Shown here one piece after another: positions 6,998 to 16,400 of a stretch of 21,407 nucleotides of DNA. The notes beneath the pieces are model-generated. The model did no database searches and was not told the origin of the DNA. It worked only from the letters and a program-made list of their open reading frames with translations. The translations under genes and the position numbers were made by a program. Position 1 is the first letter of the stretch. Every line of letters begins with the position of its first letter. The DNA lies in assembly GCA_045133615.1 (NCBI GenBank), contig JBGUUQ010000019.1:1-21407 (forward strand), read 5' to 3'. Source of the DNA: M3 sp045133615 (lineage in GTDB: Bacteria; Bacteroidota; Bacteroidia; Bacteroidales; Muribaculaceae).

Positions 6998-8191
6998 TTA
7001 TTTCTTGATAGAACCTGCGGTCTTGGTGTTGACAATAACGCGGTAGAGGTAATCCTCAATCACGGGAACTGCGCTCATCATTACCTTCATCTGCCATTCG
7101 GTAAGCGAGCCGTTAGGCAATACAGAGTTCATAACGAGCATCAGGCCGTCAAGCGAACGGGCAAACGAGAAGTCGCAAGCCTTGTTACCAAACAGGCTGT
7201 AAACTTCTTCGTCGAGGATTTCGGTGCGCAGAATACGACCTGCAAAACCAGCAGGACAATATACGGCAACGCCGTCGGGCCAAGGATTGATAACCTTGCC
7301 ATTCGAGATCTGACGCGACTTAACAATGCGAATGGGTGAAATACCGGGGAACCGGCCTACCACATAACGATTAAATGCGTCCTCGGTTACAATCGAATTG
7401 GGAACAGAACTGGTCTGGTCGATAAGTTGGCCATTGTCGGCAAGCCAATTCGTTTTGATGGTGTCAATCACCTGCTTGTTTTTGAGGATGACATTCTTAA
7501 CGAAGTCCTCGTCAAACTTCCATTGCATACCGAATGTGACACCCCATTTATCTTCTTTGAAATACTGCTCTATTTCGGCCATCTGAGTGAGCAGTTCGCA
7601 GTCAGGGTCGGCCCATGCTTTCGCGCCAGCAGGGATACGGTTGGCATCGGGGATGTCTGCGGTATAGATAGGCGACTTGATGCCTACGCCCTCATTGTAG
7701 TAACACTTACCGGTTGTTTCTACGGTTAGGGCAAGGTTATCGAGCGTCTGATAACCAGACTCGATACGGGGTGCAACTTGGTCGGTGGCGAAGCCTTGGA
7801 TGATGGCTGCGTCATCGCCGTACTTCTCAAACATGCGCTGCTTGTACAGACGTTCCATTGCCTGCTCTTTCCAAGTAGGAGCAATGAAGTCGGGGATAGA
7901 GCCGGAGTATTGCGAGATTTCTCCTTCTTCGCCGAGGCGGCCTTCACCAAGAGGCGCACGCATATCCATCATTTCGCTGTGTTCGGGGTACTTAGCCTCG
8001 ACAGTGAATGATGCCTTACCCTTCTCGTTAGTGGGTACGGGGTTGGGGTCTACGGTAAACGCGGTGGGAAAGTAGTGGGGTTTTATACCTACAAGGTCGG
8101 GGTCGTTCACAATCTGCGTGAGAAGTGTGCGGCCTTCGTTAGAATCCCAAAGTTTATTGTAGACACTGTTATCAAAACTAAACTTAGGCAT
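6998..8191 (-). CDS. Major capsid protein
   Basis: 397 residues, suited to an HK97-fold shell subunit. Features: an N-terminal arm, a P-rich region (VDPNPVPTNEKG), a helix MERLYKQRMFEKYGDDAAI typical of a capsid spine helix, and a C-terminal half with strands (PDGVAVYCPAGFAGRI) ending VIEDYLYRVIVNTKTAGSIK. The terminal motif, aromatic-R-V-I-V-N-T-K-T-A, resembles the C-terminal strand of major capsid proteins in Bacteroidota phages. It follows scaffold-like and decoration-like genes and precedes the connectors. Leader before the ATG is A/T-rich (AAAATAAATAAAT), matching the leaders of the tail tube and decoration genes. No maturation protease is in view. Confidence 0.78.
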   Translation of the reverse strand: MPKFSFDNSVYNKLWDSNEGRTLLTQIVNDPDLVGIKPHYFPTAFTVDPNPVPTNEKGKASFTVEAKYPEHSEMMDMRAPLGEGRLGEEGEISQYSGSIPDFIAPTWKEQAMERLYKQRMFEKYGDDAAIIQGFATDQVAPRIESGYQTLDNLALTVETTGKCYYNEGVGIKSPIYTADIPDANRIPAGAKAWADPDCELLTQMAEIEQYFKEDKWGVTFGMQWKFDEDFVKNVILKNKQVIDTIKTNWLADNGQLIDQTSSVPNSIVTEDAFNRYVVGRFPGISPIRIVKSRQISNGKVINPWPDGVAVYCPAGFAGRILRTEILDEEVYSLFGNKACDFSFARSLDGLMLVMNSVLPNGSLTEWQMKVMMSAVPVIEDYLYRVIVNTKTAGSIKK

Positions 8192-8202
8192 ATTTATTTA
8201 TT

Positions 8203-8922
8203 TTAGAGGGCGTTAATCTTAAAGATACCGTCAATCTTCGACTCGTTGAGGTCGAGTACGCACTGAGGCATCACAGACATACGATGTGTGTACATAATAC
8301 CGCCGATAACGGGGGTAAACATATAGATAGCATCACCGTCATTATCATCTGCGGTGGGGTCGGCTACGGGTGCATAGCAGAAGTCGTAATCGCAAGGGGC
8401 TACGGCGTTGATGCGCTTAATGAGCATCTTGCCGTCCTTGGCCTCAACAAGTACGTCGCCTGTTTTAGGCGCGGTTGTAGGAGCTTTTGCGAGGGTGAGC
8501 GTCCATACGCTCTTGCCGCCGATAGTGGCTTTGGAAACCGCATTAACGGTCATCTCCTCAACTTCACCGCCAATCTTCTTGGGGGCAATACCAATTACAT
8601 CACCCACAAAAGGAATGTGATGGTAGCCGTCACGGACAAGGTTGAGGGTAGTGCCGGTCGCGCTGTGAACTTCGTATGTTTTGAGAACATACATCTTGGG
8701 GTTCTGAGCCTTCTCGTCGAGTTGGAAGTCGAGCAGGTCGCCAGCGTAAATCTTTGCCTGTCCGGGGAAAGGATTGAACAGCTTTGAACCGAACGGGAAG
8801 AATACAAGGTCGTTTTTTAGGCCCTGTATCTGCGCAAAGACGTGACGGACACCGCCTTGCTTTGATGCCTTAGCACCAATCACACGACCAAGGAAAGCAC
8901 CATTCGTTTCTTGTGTAATCAT
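8203..8922 (-). CDS. Putative capsid decoration or head-associated protein
   Basis: 239 residues, beta-rich and glycine-rich. The first half has GAFLGRVIGAKASKQGGVRH and a motif NLVRDGYHHIPFVGDVIG; the middle contains a repeat-like beta region (GGKSVWTLTLAKAPTTAPKT); the end is MSVMPQCVLDLNESKIDGIF. Lying between scaffold and capsid genes, it is probably a shell decoration or head-fibre-base protein that binds the mature capsid. A minor capsid role is the alternative. Leader is A/T-rich (TTAAAAAATAAAAAGAC) with no Shine-Dalgarno sequence, suggesting high expression like the capsid gene. Eleven bases separate its stop from the capsid start codon. Confidence 0.5.
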   Translation of the reverse strand: MITQETNGAFLGRVIGAKASKQGGVRHVFAQIQGLKNDLVFFPFGSKLFNPFPGQAKIYAGDLLDFQLDEKAQNPKMYVLKTYEVHSATGTTLNLVRDGYHHIPFVGDVIGIAPKKIGGEVEEMTVNAVSKATIGGKSVWTLTLAKAPTTAPKTGDVLVEAKDGKMLIKRINAVAPCDYDFCYAPVADPTADDNDGDAIYMFTPVIGGIMYTHRMSVMPQCVLDLNESKIDGIFKINAL

Positions 8923-8939
8923 GTCTTTTTATTTTTTAA

Positions 8940-9614
8940 TTATTGTTTCGTTTGTTCGCCCCTAAGTTTATTGAGGTCTTGGGCCATCTTCTTAGCTCGG
9001 GCAATCGAATCGGGTATCTCGCCATCGCTCTCACCCTTAGAGGGTGCGCCGGGAACGGCTCGGGGATTCACGTCAGCCTTACTTTTGTTGTAAAATTTAA
9101 GGATTGACTCTGCCTTTGCTTCAATGTCCTCAACCTTATCAATGTCTACCTCGGCCATAAACATCTCAGTCCACTCTTTATCGCTAATGCCTTTTTCGGC
9201 AATCTTGTCAATAAGGCTTTTACGCTTAGTGGCTCGTTCAGATTCCTTAGCCGCTTTTTCGTTAGCTGCTTTGAGCGCAGCTATTTCGTTTCGCAGCTCT
9301 TCAAGTTCGGGCGACGACTTAACTTCATTTTGTGGAGTGGTCTCACCCTCGCTGGGATTCTTCTCAGGGTGTTCAATGTTCCATTGTTTGATAAAAGCTG
9401 ATTTGTCGTTTCCGATGTTGTCATTAACGGGGTTAAGAATTTCCAACGCGTCTTTGATAAAATCGGGCAAACCAGTTTCATCATCTGTAAACTTCGGCAG
9501 CAGGGCTTCTACCACTTTGTTCAAAGTCTTTTCTGACATACGCAGGGTTTTCCTATCGTTGTTTGTCAGTTCGCGTTTGAGGCTTTCAATCGCTTGTTCT
9601 TTGGTAAACTTCAT
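8940..9614 (-). CDS. Capsid scaffolding protein (probable)
   Basis: 224 residues, strongly charged and almost wholly helical. Residues 1-60 form a helical head with an LPDFIKDALEIL stretch, residues 85-100 are a polar linker, and residues 101-145 are a classic coiled coil (PELEELRNEIAALKAANEK onward). The C-terminal tail is rich in K, R and Q. A small coiled-coil protein directly before decoration and capsid genes fits an internal scaffold that organises the shell and is then removed. It is the first gene of the leftward operon; a TAATTTTG promoter-like box lies 29 bases before its ATG. No protease motif is present, so removal must depend on another factor or on exit through the shell. Confidence 0.68.
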   Translation of the reverse strand: MKFTKEQAIESLKRELTNNDRKTLRMSEKTLNKVVEALLPKFTDDETGLPDFIKDALEILNPVNDNIGNDKSAFIKQWNIEHPEKNPSEGETTPQNEVKSSPELEELRNEIAALKAANEKAAKESERATKRKSLIDKIAEKGISDKEWTEMFMAEVDIDKVEDIEAKAESILKFYNKSKADVNPRAVPGAPSKGESDGEIPDSIARAKKMAQDLNKLRGEQTKQ

Positions 9615-9642
9615 TGATTAAAACTATTGGTTAGATTTTTTC

Positions 9643-9651
9643 GCAAAATTA
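9643..9651 (-). promoter_or_regulatory. Bacteroidota-type -7 box for the leftward structural operon
   Basis: TAATTTTGC matches the TAnnTTTG -7 element of Bacteroidota housekeeping promoters. The expected start site gives a leader of about 25 bases before the scaffold ATG. No good TTTG -33 element is found 19-21 bases upstream, so strength is uncertain or an extra factor is needed. Confidence 0.55.
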
Positions 9652-9750
9652 CTTTTCCATTTACGCGCATACATTTACTAAATAATCGTAATCATGTCAC
9701 TGCGACAAGATTTTGTTTTTTGCATAGATATAAGCACATATATTTATAGG

Positions 9751-9758
9751 TAATTTTG
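9751..9758 (+). promoter_or_regulatory. Bacteroidota-type -7 box overlapping the terminase start region
   Basis: TAATTTTG followed by CGGT then the terminase ATG. Transcription would start at or next to the ATG, giving a leaderless mRNA. The nearest TTTG (9719-9722) is 28 bases upstream, too far for a standard -33 element. The same box-to-ATG spacing of 4 bases recurs before the genes at 18840 and 20498. Confidence 0.6.
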
Positions 9759-9762
9759 CGGT

Positions 9763-11355
9763 ATGGAGCAGAATCCCGGCATCAAGATAGTTAAGCCCCA
9801 CCCCGGAGGCCAAGAAGCATTTATCCGCACGAATGTGGATGTGTGTTTTTTCGGAGGCTCACTTGGAGGCGGGAAGTCCTTCGGCGCAATTTTGGCTAAT
9901 GCAGAGCCTTCGTTAGACTCACAATACCGTGCTGTATTCTTCCGTCGCACTTTAGGCGAACTAAAAACAGCAGGTGGCATTGTCGATGACTTTGAGGCCG
10001 CATACGGCAAAGCTGTAAGCATTACGAAGTCTGAAAATCCGCGAATGACTTTCCGTAGCACTGGCGCATGGATTGAGTGTCGCCAAATTGCTGACGAAAA
10101 CCCCGCGAAAGTGCGTGAAACATTTAAGGGTTTGCAGGCAGACGCTATATTCTTTGAAGAATTGACTGGGTACACGTTCAATACATTCAACTATCTGCGC
10201 ACTCGTTGTCGTGGTAAGGCGAAATGGAGCGGCAAGGTACGCGCCACCACCAACCCATCTAAAAAGCATTGGGTACACAAATGGCTCGATTGGTATATCA
10301 ACGAGGATGGTTTTATACCACCTGAAAAGAGCGGCGTCGTAAGGTATTTCTATCTTGCTGACGATGCTACGACCGTAGACGGCCTTATTTGGGGCGATAC
10401 CAAAGAAGAAGTCTACAAGAAGGCAAAGTATCAGATTGACCGCAAACTTGAAAAACTCGGGCCAAGCGCCACTTACGAGAATCTGATATTATCGTTTACG
10501 TTTATCCTCGGTAGTCTGTCTGAGAATGTGACGCTACTCGAAAATAACCCCAACTACATGGGTAGCGTTTCAGGTAAAGAGGGCGCGGCACTCCTTGAAG
10601 GCAACTGGAATATAGACGTCGACGATTTAGAGGATATGCCTATCGACCCGGCAAAGACCCGCGAAGTCGAGAATAACGATTGTCAAGCAAATGGCAAACG
10701 ATACATCATCGCCGACCTTGCAGACACAGGTAAGGATAACTGCATTATAATCGCGATGGATGGGCTTCATGTCATGGATATTGACATTATACCCTACTCC
10801 ACCCCACGAATGAACTGCACCCGCATTACGGCGATGGCACGAAAACACAGCGTCGGGGACTCTCACATTCTGTATGATGCGCAACGTGCCGCATACGTCC
10901 TTGACTATATCCCGGACGCACAGCCGATATATTCAAACGCAATGCCTCGCGGCATGTATCGCAAGGACTTTGCCAAATTAAAGGCGGAGTATTATTTCCG
11001 ACTGGCGCAATGCGTAAATAGCAACCTCATATCTTTCTCGCACGAAGTATGGAGCAGCAATTACATACATAAAGGTATTAGCGACTTAACGGTAGGCCAA
11101 GAGTTTTGTGACGAGTGCGCAGTTGTCCGTTTCACCGAAGATTCATGGGGACGCAAAATCCTTATGAAAAAGGACGAAATGAACAGGATGCTCGGCCGCA
11201 AACGCTCAATGGACTTGCTCGACACAATCGCTATGGCTATGATACCGTACCTTGACTATGAATATGGCGGCGAGGTAACTCAGCGCAACGGCAACTACGA
11301 CGAGGAAGATATTGGAGATGAGGTCGATATATATGATGATTCAATTTGGTGTTAA
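9763..11355 (+). CDS. Terminase large subunit
   Basis: 530-residue packaging motor: an ATPase pumps DNA into the prohead and a nuclease cuts the concatemer. Walker A is GGSLGGGKSF at residues 31-40 (Lys38). Walker B is ADAIFFEE at 126-133 with the catalytic acid at 132-133. The coupling motif is ATTNP at 161-165. The RNase H-fold nuclease follows, with acidic residues in IIADLADTG (Asp318), ILYDAQRA (Asp372) and SMDLLDTIAMA (Asp484/Asp487). Length and motif order are complete, and no intein is present in this common intein target. It is the first gene of the rightward operon, divergent from the scaffold. The very acidic C-terminal tail (YDEEDIGDEVDIYDDS) may contact the portal. Confidence 0.95.
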   Translation: MEQNPGIKIVKPHPGGQEAFIRTNVDVCFFGGSLGGGKSFGAILANAEPSLDSQYRAVFFRRTLGELKTAGGIVDDFEAAYGKAVSITKSENPRMTFRSTGAWIECRQIADENPAKVRETFKGLQADAIFFEELTGYTFNTFNYLRTRCRGKAKWSGKVRATTNPSKKHWVHKWLDWYINEDGFIPPEKSGVVRYFYLADDATTVDGLIWGDTKEEVYKKAKYQIDRKLEKLGPSATYENLILSFTFILGSLSENVTLLENNPNYMGSVSGKEGAALLEGNWNIDVDDLEDMPIDPAKTREVENNDCQANGKRYIIADLADTGKDNCIIIAMDGLHVMDIDIIPYSTPRMNCTRITAMARKHSVGDSHILYDAQRAAYVLDYIPDAQPIYSNAMPRGMYRKDFAKLKAEYYFRLAQCVNSNLISFSHEVWSSNYIHKGISDLTVGQEFCDECAVVRFTEDSWGRKILMKKDEMNRMLGRKRSMDLLDTIAMAMIPYLDYEYGGEVTQRNGNYDEEDIGDEVDIYDDSIWC

Positions 11356-11357
11356 GC

Positions 11358-11951
11358 ATGGAAAGTTTACAAGAAATAGTGAATTTGGCATCCAAACGCG
11401 GATTTGAGGCCCGAATACGCGACGCGGCCTATGCGCTCTTGCGCGTTCGCTTTGATGATAAGGTAATTGCATATACGGTGGTTTTTGGCCCGCCGGAAAA
11501 CGATTCGGCAATAGCGAATTATGACAAGTCTGGGTTGATTAAATTCTTGTGCGACTTCTTTAAAAAGGAATTAGTTGATGATAAGCAATCTAAGCAAAAA
11601 GAACAAGAACAGATATTGGAACTTATATCCAAGAGGTCTGATGCTACCGCCGATGCCGACATAACATTCGAGGAGAATAAAGCGGCCATGATTGAACTTA
11701 TCAACAGAACTGAAAAAGCACTCCAAGAAAACAAAATCGACACCGACAAAGGGCTTAAAATCATTGCCGACCTGCGCGTAAAACTGAATGATAAATTCGG
11801 TGCAGCAGAAAAGTCGCAAGACCAGTTTATTATCGTAGCCCCTAAGTTTAACCATATCTGCGAACAGACCCACAAGGAATGTTGGCTTCAAACGAAAGAA
11901 TTTGCCATGAAACAATGGCACCTAATACCTGACCCCAATTTTAAACAATGA
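11358..11951 (+). CDS. Unassigned protein between terminase and portal
   Basis: 197 residues from the ATG at 11358, two bases after the terminase TAA; a TTG at 11346 is in frame but inside the terminase gene. Residues 1-70 look like a compact alpha/beta domain (RDAAYALLRVRFDDKVIAYTV). Residues about 75-150 are a long charged helix, likely coiled coil (KQSKQKEQEQILELISKR). The C-terminal part reads FIIVAPKFNHICEQTHKECW with two Cys and two His, possibly a metal site, then KEFAMKQWHLIPDPN. I do not recognise the family. A small terminase subunit is conceivable from the location and helical oligomerising region, but that gene usually precedes the large subunit. Its TGA overlaps the portal ATG (ATGA). 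Confidence 0.7.
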   Translation: MESLQEIVNLASKRGFEARIRDAAYALLRVRFDDKVIAYTVVFGPPENDSAIANYDKSGLIKFLCDFFKKELVDDKQSKQKEQEQILELISKRSDATADADITFEENKAAMIELINRTEKALQENKIDTDKGLKIIADLRVKLNDKFGAAEKSQDQFIIVAPKFNHICEQTHKECWLQTKEFAMKQWHLIPDPNFKQ

Positions 11952-13489
11952 CCGACGTAGATACTCTAATTTCAGACCTGCTCAACAACCCGGACGAGAA
12001 GCTTTTAAAAAAAGAGCCTTTCTACCGAGGTATCACGCAGATTGCGGACTTGCCTAAAATATACCTTGGCAAAATTGATCTTGGAAAGAAGATTAAAGCC
12101 ACAATCCCAAATGTAGGCGTTAATATCGTTACTGAGTCCGAATTTGCGCAAGAACTTGATGTGTATAGTCATAGCGTATTGTTCGATGATAACGTGCCAT
12201 GCTTGACTTTTAAGGGCGTGCCGAATAAGTTCCAGCACGACTTTAACCAACGCATCGCGCTCCCTATCCAAAAGCGCATACTGAAAAAGCAGGTGCAGCA
12301 CCTATGCGGCAATAAAATGTGTCATATATTGCTCAACACCAATCCCAGCGAAAGGCAAAAGGAGGACTTCATTACCATAAAGCAATATTGGGATGAACGC
12401 AATATCGACGGCACGCGCACACAAGCCGTATTAGCACAAAAGAGTTTCGGTGATATGGGATGGCTATTCTATCACGACCATCGCGGCCGCATCCGTTCGC
12501 GTGTAGTTTCCTTTGAGAATCAATTCCGCATTATCTCACATAAGGATGATAACGGCGACCATATCCTTGAATGTCTTTATTACGAGAAGGACAAAATCAA
12601 GCATATCGACTGCTACGATGATAAATATATCTATCGCCTAAGCTATGACAGCAAGACGCCCGCAACAACGCGAGGCGGTTGGAGTATGGCTGACCCTGAA
12701 CTGCATGGATTCAGCGAGTGTCCGCTTATCACAAAACGCGGGCCGGTTGCATGGAACGACGGGCAACCCATTATTGAAGTTTTGGAACGCACCCTTAATA
12801 CATTCGTTGTTATCCAAAACCGATACGGCCAAGGCATACTTTATATCAAGGGCAAGATTCTGAATAAGGGCAAACGTGTGGCCGGCGCAATCGTCCTCAA
12901 CGACACTAACCCCGACAGCAATGGCAGCGCAGATTTTAAAGCACCGCCTACGCCCGATAATATGATGGAAACCATCAAGACACTCAAAAATCAAATTGAG
13001 ATTGCATGTGGCACTACATTTTTGCTCCCCGAAGATATTAAAATATCGGGTGATACATCGGGTGTTGCCATCCAACTGACACAAGAGATGGATATTGAGA
13101 CCGCAAATCAAGGCGTCATTGACTGGCAGAATGTTGCATCCAAAGCAATGCGTCTTTTTAAAGAGGGCCTTGCAAAAGAACTTTACAATAGCGGCGACAA
13201 ACGATACGAAACGGCAATTACAGACTTCAAAGCACTCAGCATTCAAACATCCTTTGTTGTATGGCGTCCTCAATCCAATGCAGAATACAATCAGATGCTT
13301 GTTACGCTTAAAGGCGCAGGTGGCATATCAACTCAAACGCTCGTCGAAAAGAACACCGAAAGCGCACCGGACGAAAATGCACGTCTGCAAAAGGAGCGTG
13401 AGCAAATGTTAGCCGAACAACTCGAACAACAAAAACGTGAGGCTCAAATAAACAAATCAACCTCCGTTGAAACCATAGAAACAGAATGA
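11948..13489 (+). CDS. Portal protein
   Basis: 513 residues, within the range for the dodecameric ring that sits at the capsid vertex and passes DNA. The N-terminal third is mixed alpha/beta (VPCLTFKGVPNKFQHDFNQR, a wing-like region), the middle has beta strands around RSRVVSFENQFRIISHKDDN, and the C-terminal third has the stem/crown helices with FLLPEDIKISGDTSGVAIQL, a motif like the (L)SG..SG.AL/I segment of portal families. The last 40 residues are a Gln/Glu-rich coiled coil (ENARLQKEREQMLAEQLEQQ). Position after terminase and the 4-base overlaps on both sides support the call. It is separated from the other head genes, which are on the opposite strand. Confidence 0.85.
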   Translation: MTDVDTLISDLLNNPDEKLLKKEPFYRGITQIADLPKIYLGKIDLGKKIKATIPNVGVNIVTESEFAQELDVYSHSVLFDDNVPCLTFKGVPNKFQHDFNQRIALPIQKRILKKQVQHLCGNKMCHILLNTNPSERQKEDFITIKQYWDERNIDGTRTQAVLAQKSFGDMGWLFYHDHRGRIRSRVVSFENQFRIISHKDDNGDHILECLYYEKDKIKHIDCYDDKYIYRLSYDSKTPATTRGGWSMADPELHGFSECPLITKRGPVAWNDGQPIIEVLERTLNTFVVIQNRYGQGILYIKGKILNKGKRVAGAIVLNDTNPDSNGSADFKAPPTPDNMMETIKTLKNQIEIACGTTFLLPEDIKISGDTSGVAIQLTQEMDIETANQGVIDWQNVASKAMRLFKEGLAKELYNSGDKRYETAITDFKALSIQTSFVVWRPQSNAEYNQMLVTLKGAGGISTQTLVEKNTESAPDENARLQKEREQMLAEQLEQQKREAQINKSTSVETIETE

Positions 13490-16400
13490 TAAGGGAAGTT
13501 CTTACCATAAAGAGGGATAACGATACCACGGTTGATGATGTTATCGGCTTGGAGATTGTCAACTACAATCTTACGACTGCACGTATGGGGCTGCCCCGGC
13601 TTACCGCTACGCTTATGCACAAGAAATGCCTTGATAAGCAGTGGAAGCTAAACGAGTATGTAGAACTGAGAGGCGAGAAATTCTTTATCCGCGACACCCC
13701 AACATCCTCAAAGGACAACTCGGATGTAAGGTATAAGCACGAACTTGTTTTTAAGTCCGAGCGCGAGCAGCTTGCCGACATATTCTTTTATGATGTTGTA
13801 ACATCAAAATCAGACACACAGGATAAACCGGCAAGCAATTCTACTGACTTCGCTTTCTATGGGCCAATCGCAGAGTTTATAGACCGACTAAATTGCGCTC
13901 TACTCTATGCAGGCGTAGGCGATAGCATACTTAAAACAAAAACAAATCTCACCACGGCAGATACACCGGTGGGCGATGGATATTGTGTCATGCTTTCGCA
14001 GGTCAGCGAATATGACTTGACCGAAGTTAAAGAATTGTCGTTTTCCAACCAATATATATTGGACGCGCTCAACTATGGCTACGAACAATACGAGATACCG
14101 TATGAGTTCCGTGGCAAACAGATAATATTCGGAGCCATCTCCACAACCCTTAATTACGTTTTTGAGTACGGCATACAGAACGCGCTACTGTCGGTAAAGA
14201 AAAACAACGTAAACGCCCGGCTCATCAACCGCATCACATTCAAAGGTGGCACTGAAAATATACCCTACTACTACCCTAACGAAACTGAATACGGCCATGT
14301 AAGCGTCGCTGCAACAAGTGGGAACAATGTCGTTACATCCGATAAATTATCCATTATCAATATGTCGAAACTACTCGCAAATGTGCGAGCAGACGAAAAA
14401 ATAACATATCGGCATAATGCAAGTTATGTTGGCGGTAGCGCAACATTGTTAGGTATATCTTATTACCTTGGCACTCAGGACGAACAAGGGCTATTCCATG
14501 AATATGCGCCGGGGGATTGGATTGCGACGCCGAAGAATGACCTGCAACTGCAAATACGTTTTAGGTCGAACGAAACCGCACCAATCCAATTAAGCTATAT
14601 ACCAATGGGGATATGGACGCAAGATTCGGCATCACCCGGCACAACGTCTAATCTGCTCCGCTCAGAATATGGGCTTGTAAGTATCTCGCTCGTACAAACC
14701 ACAAGTGGAGGCATCCCCACAGACCGCAATATACCATATAAGGGCAGACTGAGCGATGGTAGCCTTATGTTCGACGAAGCTCCCGAAGGCGACTATCTTT
14801 TGTCGATTGGTGTTGCGGGGCTTCCGCAAAATGCTTGGTGGCAAATACTCGACGATTTCAAATGGGAGATAACTGCTATACATGGCTACTATTGGAAAAT
14901 TGGCGATAGGGTTATCAACGACCTTTCGGAAGTTGGATTGAAGTTCAATGGCAACCTATCGAGCAATGCGGTGGGCGATTCTATCTATTGGACTTCAAGC
15001 GGACGAATCCCTACGCAAACGAATCTTATGCCGCCTATATACCGCAACACACATGGCGACGAGCGATTCTACAACGCCACGAATGACCCCGAATCGGATG
15101 CGTATGTTGGCAATGATGGTACGCGACATAAAGAAGCATACATCGACCCCGATACCGAACAATATTACGAATTTGACAACCCATATACCGAAGGTAATCC
15201 AAAAGAATATATCTACGAGAATGAAGATATTAAACCCACAATAGAGGACGTAACAAATGCCTCGGGGCAGTTGCTTGGGTCTATCGCTGCGGTGGCTTTC
15301 GATGCCGATGATAGCGATTATCTGAAAATTGGCTCGGACGATGACAACGATAAATACGAACACTCATTTTTCTACATAAAGTTAAATCGTTTCGACGGCG
15401 CCTATGGGTTCGACCTGTTTACGCACGCATCGCAGACCGCGCCGATGACAATTCAAATGACATCCGGACCTTGCAGTGGGTGCAAATTTAAAATTCAGGC
15501 ATTGGAAACCGTCGAGGACGGAGTGCAAGTATGGAAAAATCCAGTTCAAACTGACGGCCCGAACGGGAATATATTTAGTGGCAACTACACTGATAAGGTC
15601 AATAAGAACAATATTCAACAATGGCAACAGAATAGCGAGCAAAACAGCATTTGGATATGTGTTCAAAAGGATGTTGATACGTTCGGCGTTATCATGCCTA
15701 ACCGCTCTAACGAATACCTGCCTGCAGCCAACGATACATTCAATATTATCAATATTGACCTGCCACAGCCGTATATCTTAGCCGCAGAAAAGCGAGCCGA
15801 GCAAGAAATGATGCGATACATGTTCGACCATAATTCGGAGTCGTTCACGTTTGACATTGACTGCTCACGCATTTTCTTTACCGAACGGCCCGACATACTC
15901 GATGCGATTGACGAATATGTAAAAATCAAAGTCAAGTACGACGGTGTTACATATCCACTGTATATATCATCATTCGAGATGGATTGCAGTACCGACGTAC
16001 TGCCGTCTATCAAGCTGACCGTAGACAAGGAACTAACGACGAGCCAAAGTTTCATTGAATCTGTGGCTCAACGCGCCGCATCACTTATCGCCAACGCAAC
16101 GACGATGGGTGGTAATATAGGCGGTAGCGGTAGCGGTGTTAACGTCGCAATAACCGATGCTCGGTATCTTAGCAAGATTCAGGATGACTACACACCGCAT
16201 ACCGTTAAGACGGATAAAGCATTTGAAGTCGGCAACTATCTTGCGGGTGCTTCGGGCGGGTTCTTTGGAAAGGACGAGGATACCGAGGAATCAGTACTTG
16301 AAGTTGACCGGCTACATGTCCGCATGAAGGCGGTATTCCAAGAATTAGAGATTGCATCGGCAAAAACGATTGGCGGCGAGCAATACATAACGCCCGGCGG

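Noticed and set aside
9763..11355. Possible intein in the large terminase
   Set aside because: Terminase is a common intein target, but the ATPase and nuclease motifs are continuous at normal spacing and there is no Cys/Ser...HN block pair.
12638..13273. 211-codon open frame on the minus strand
   Set aside because: Antisense to the portal gene, Cys-rich with no recognisable motif, and no transcript signal points to it.
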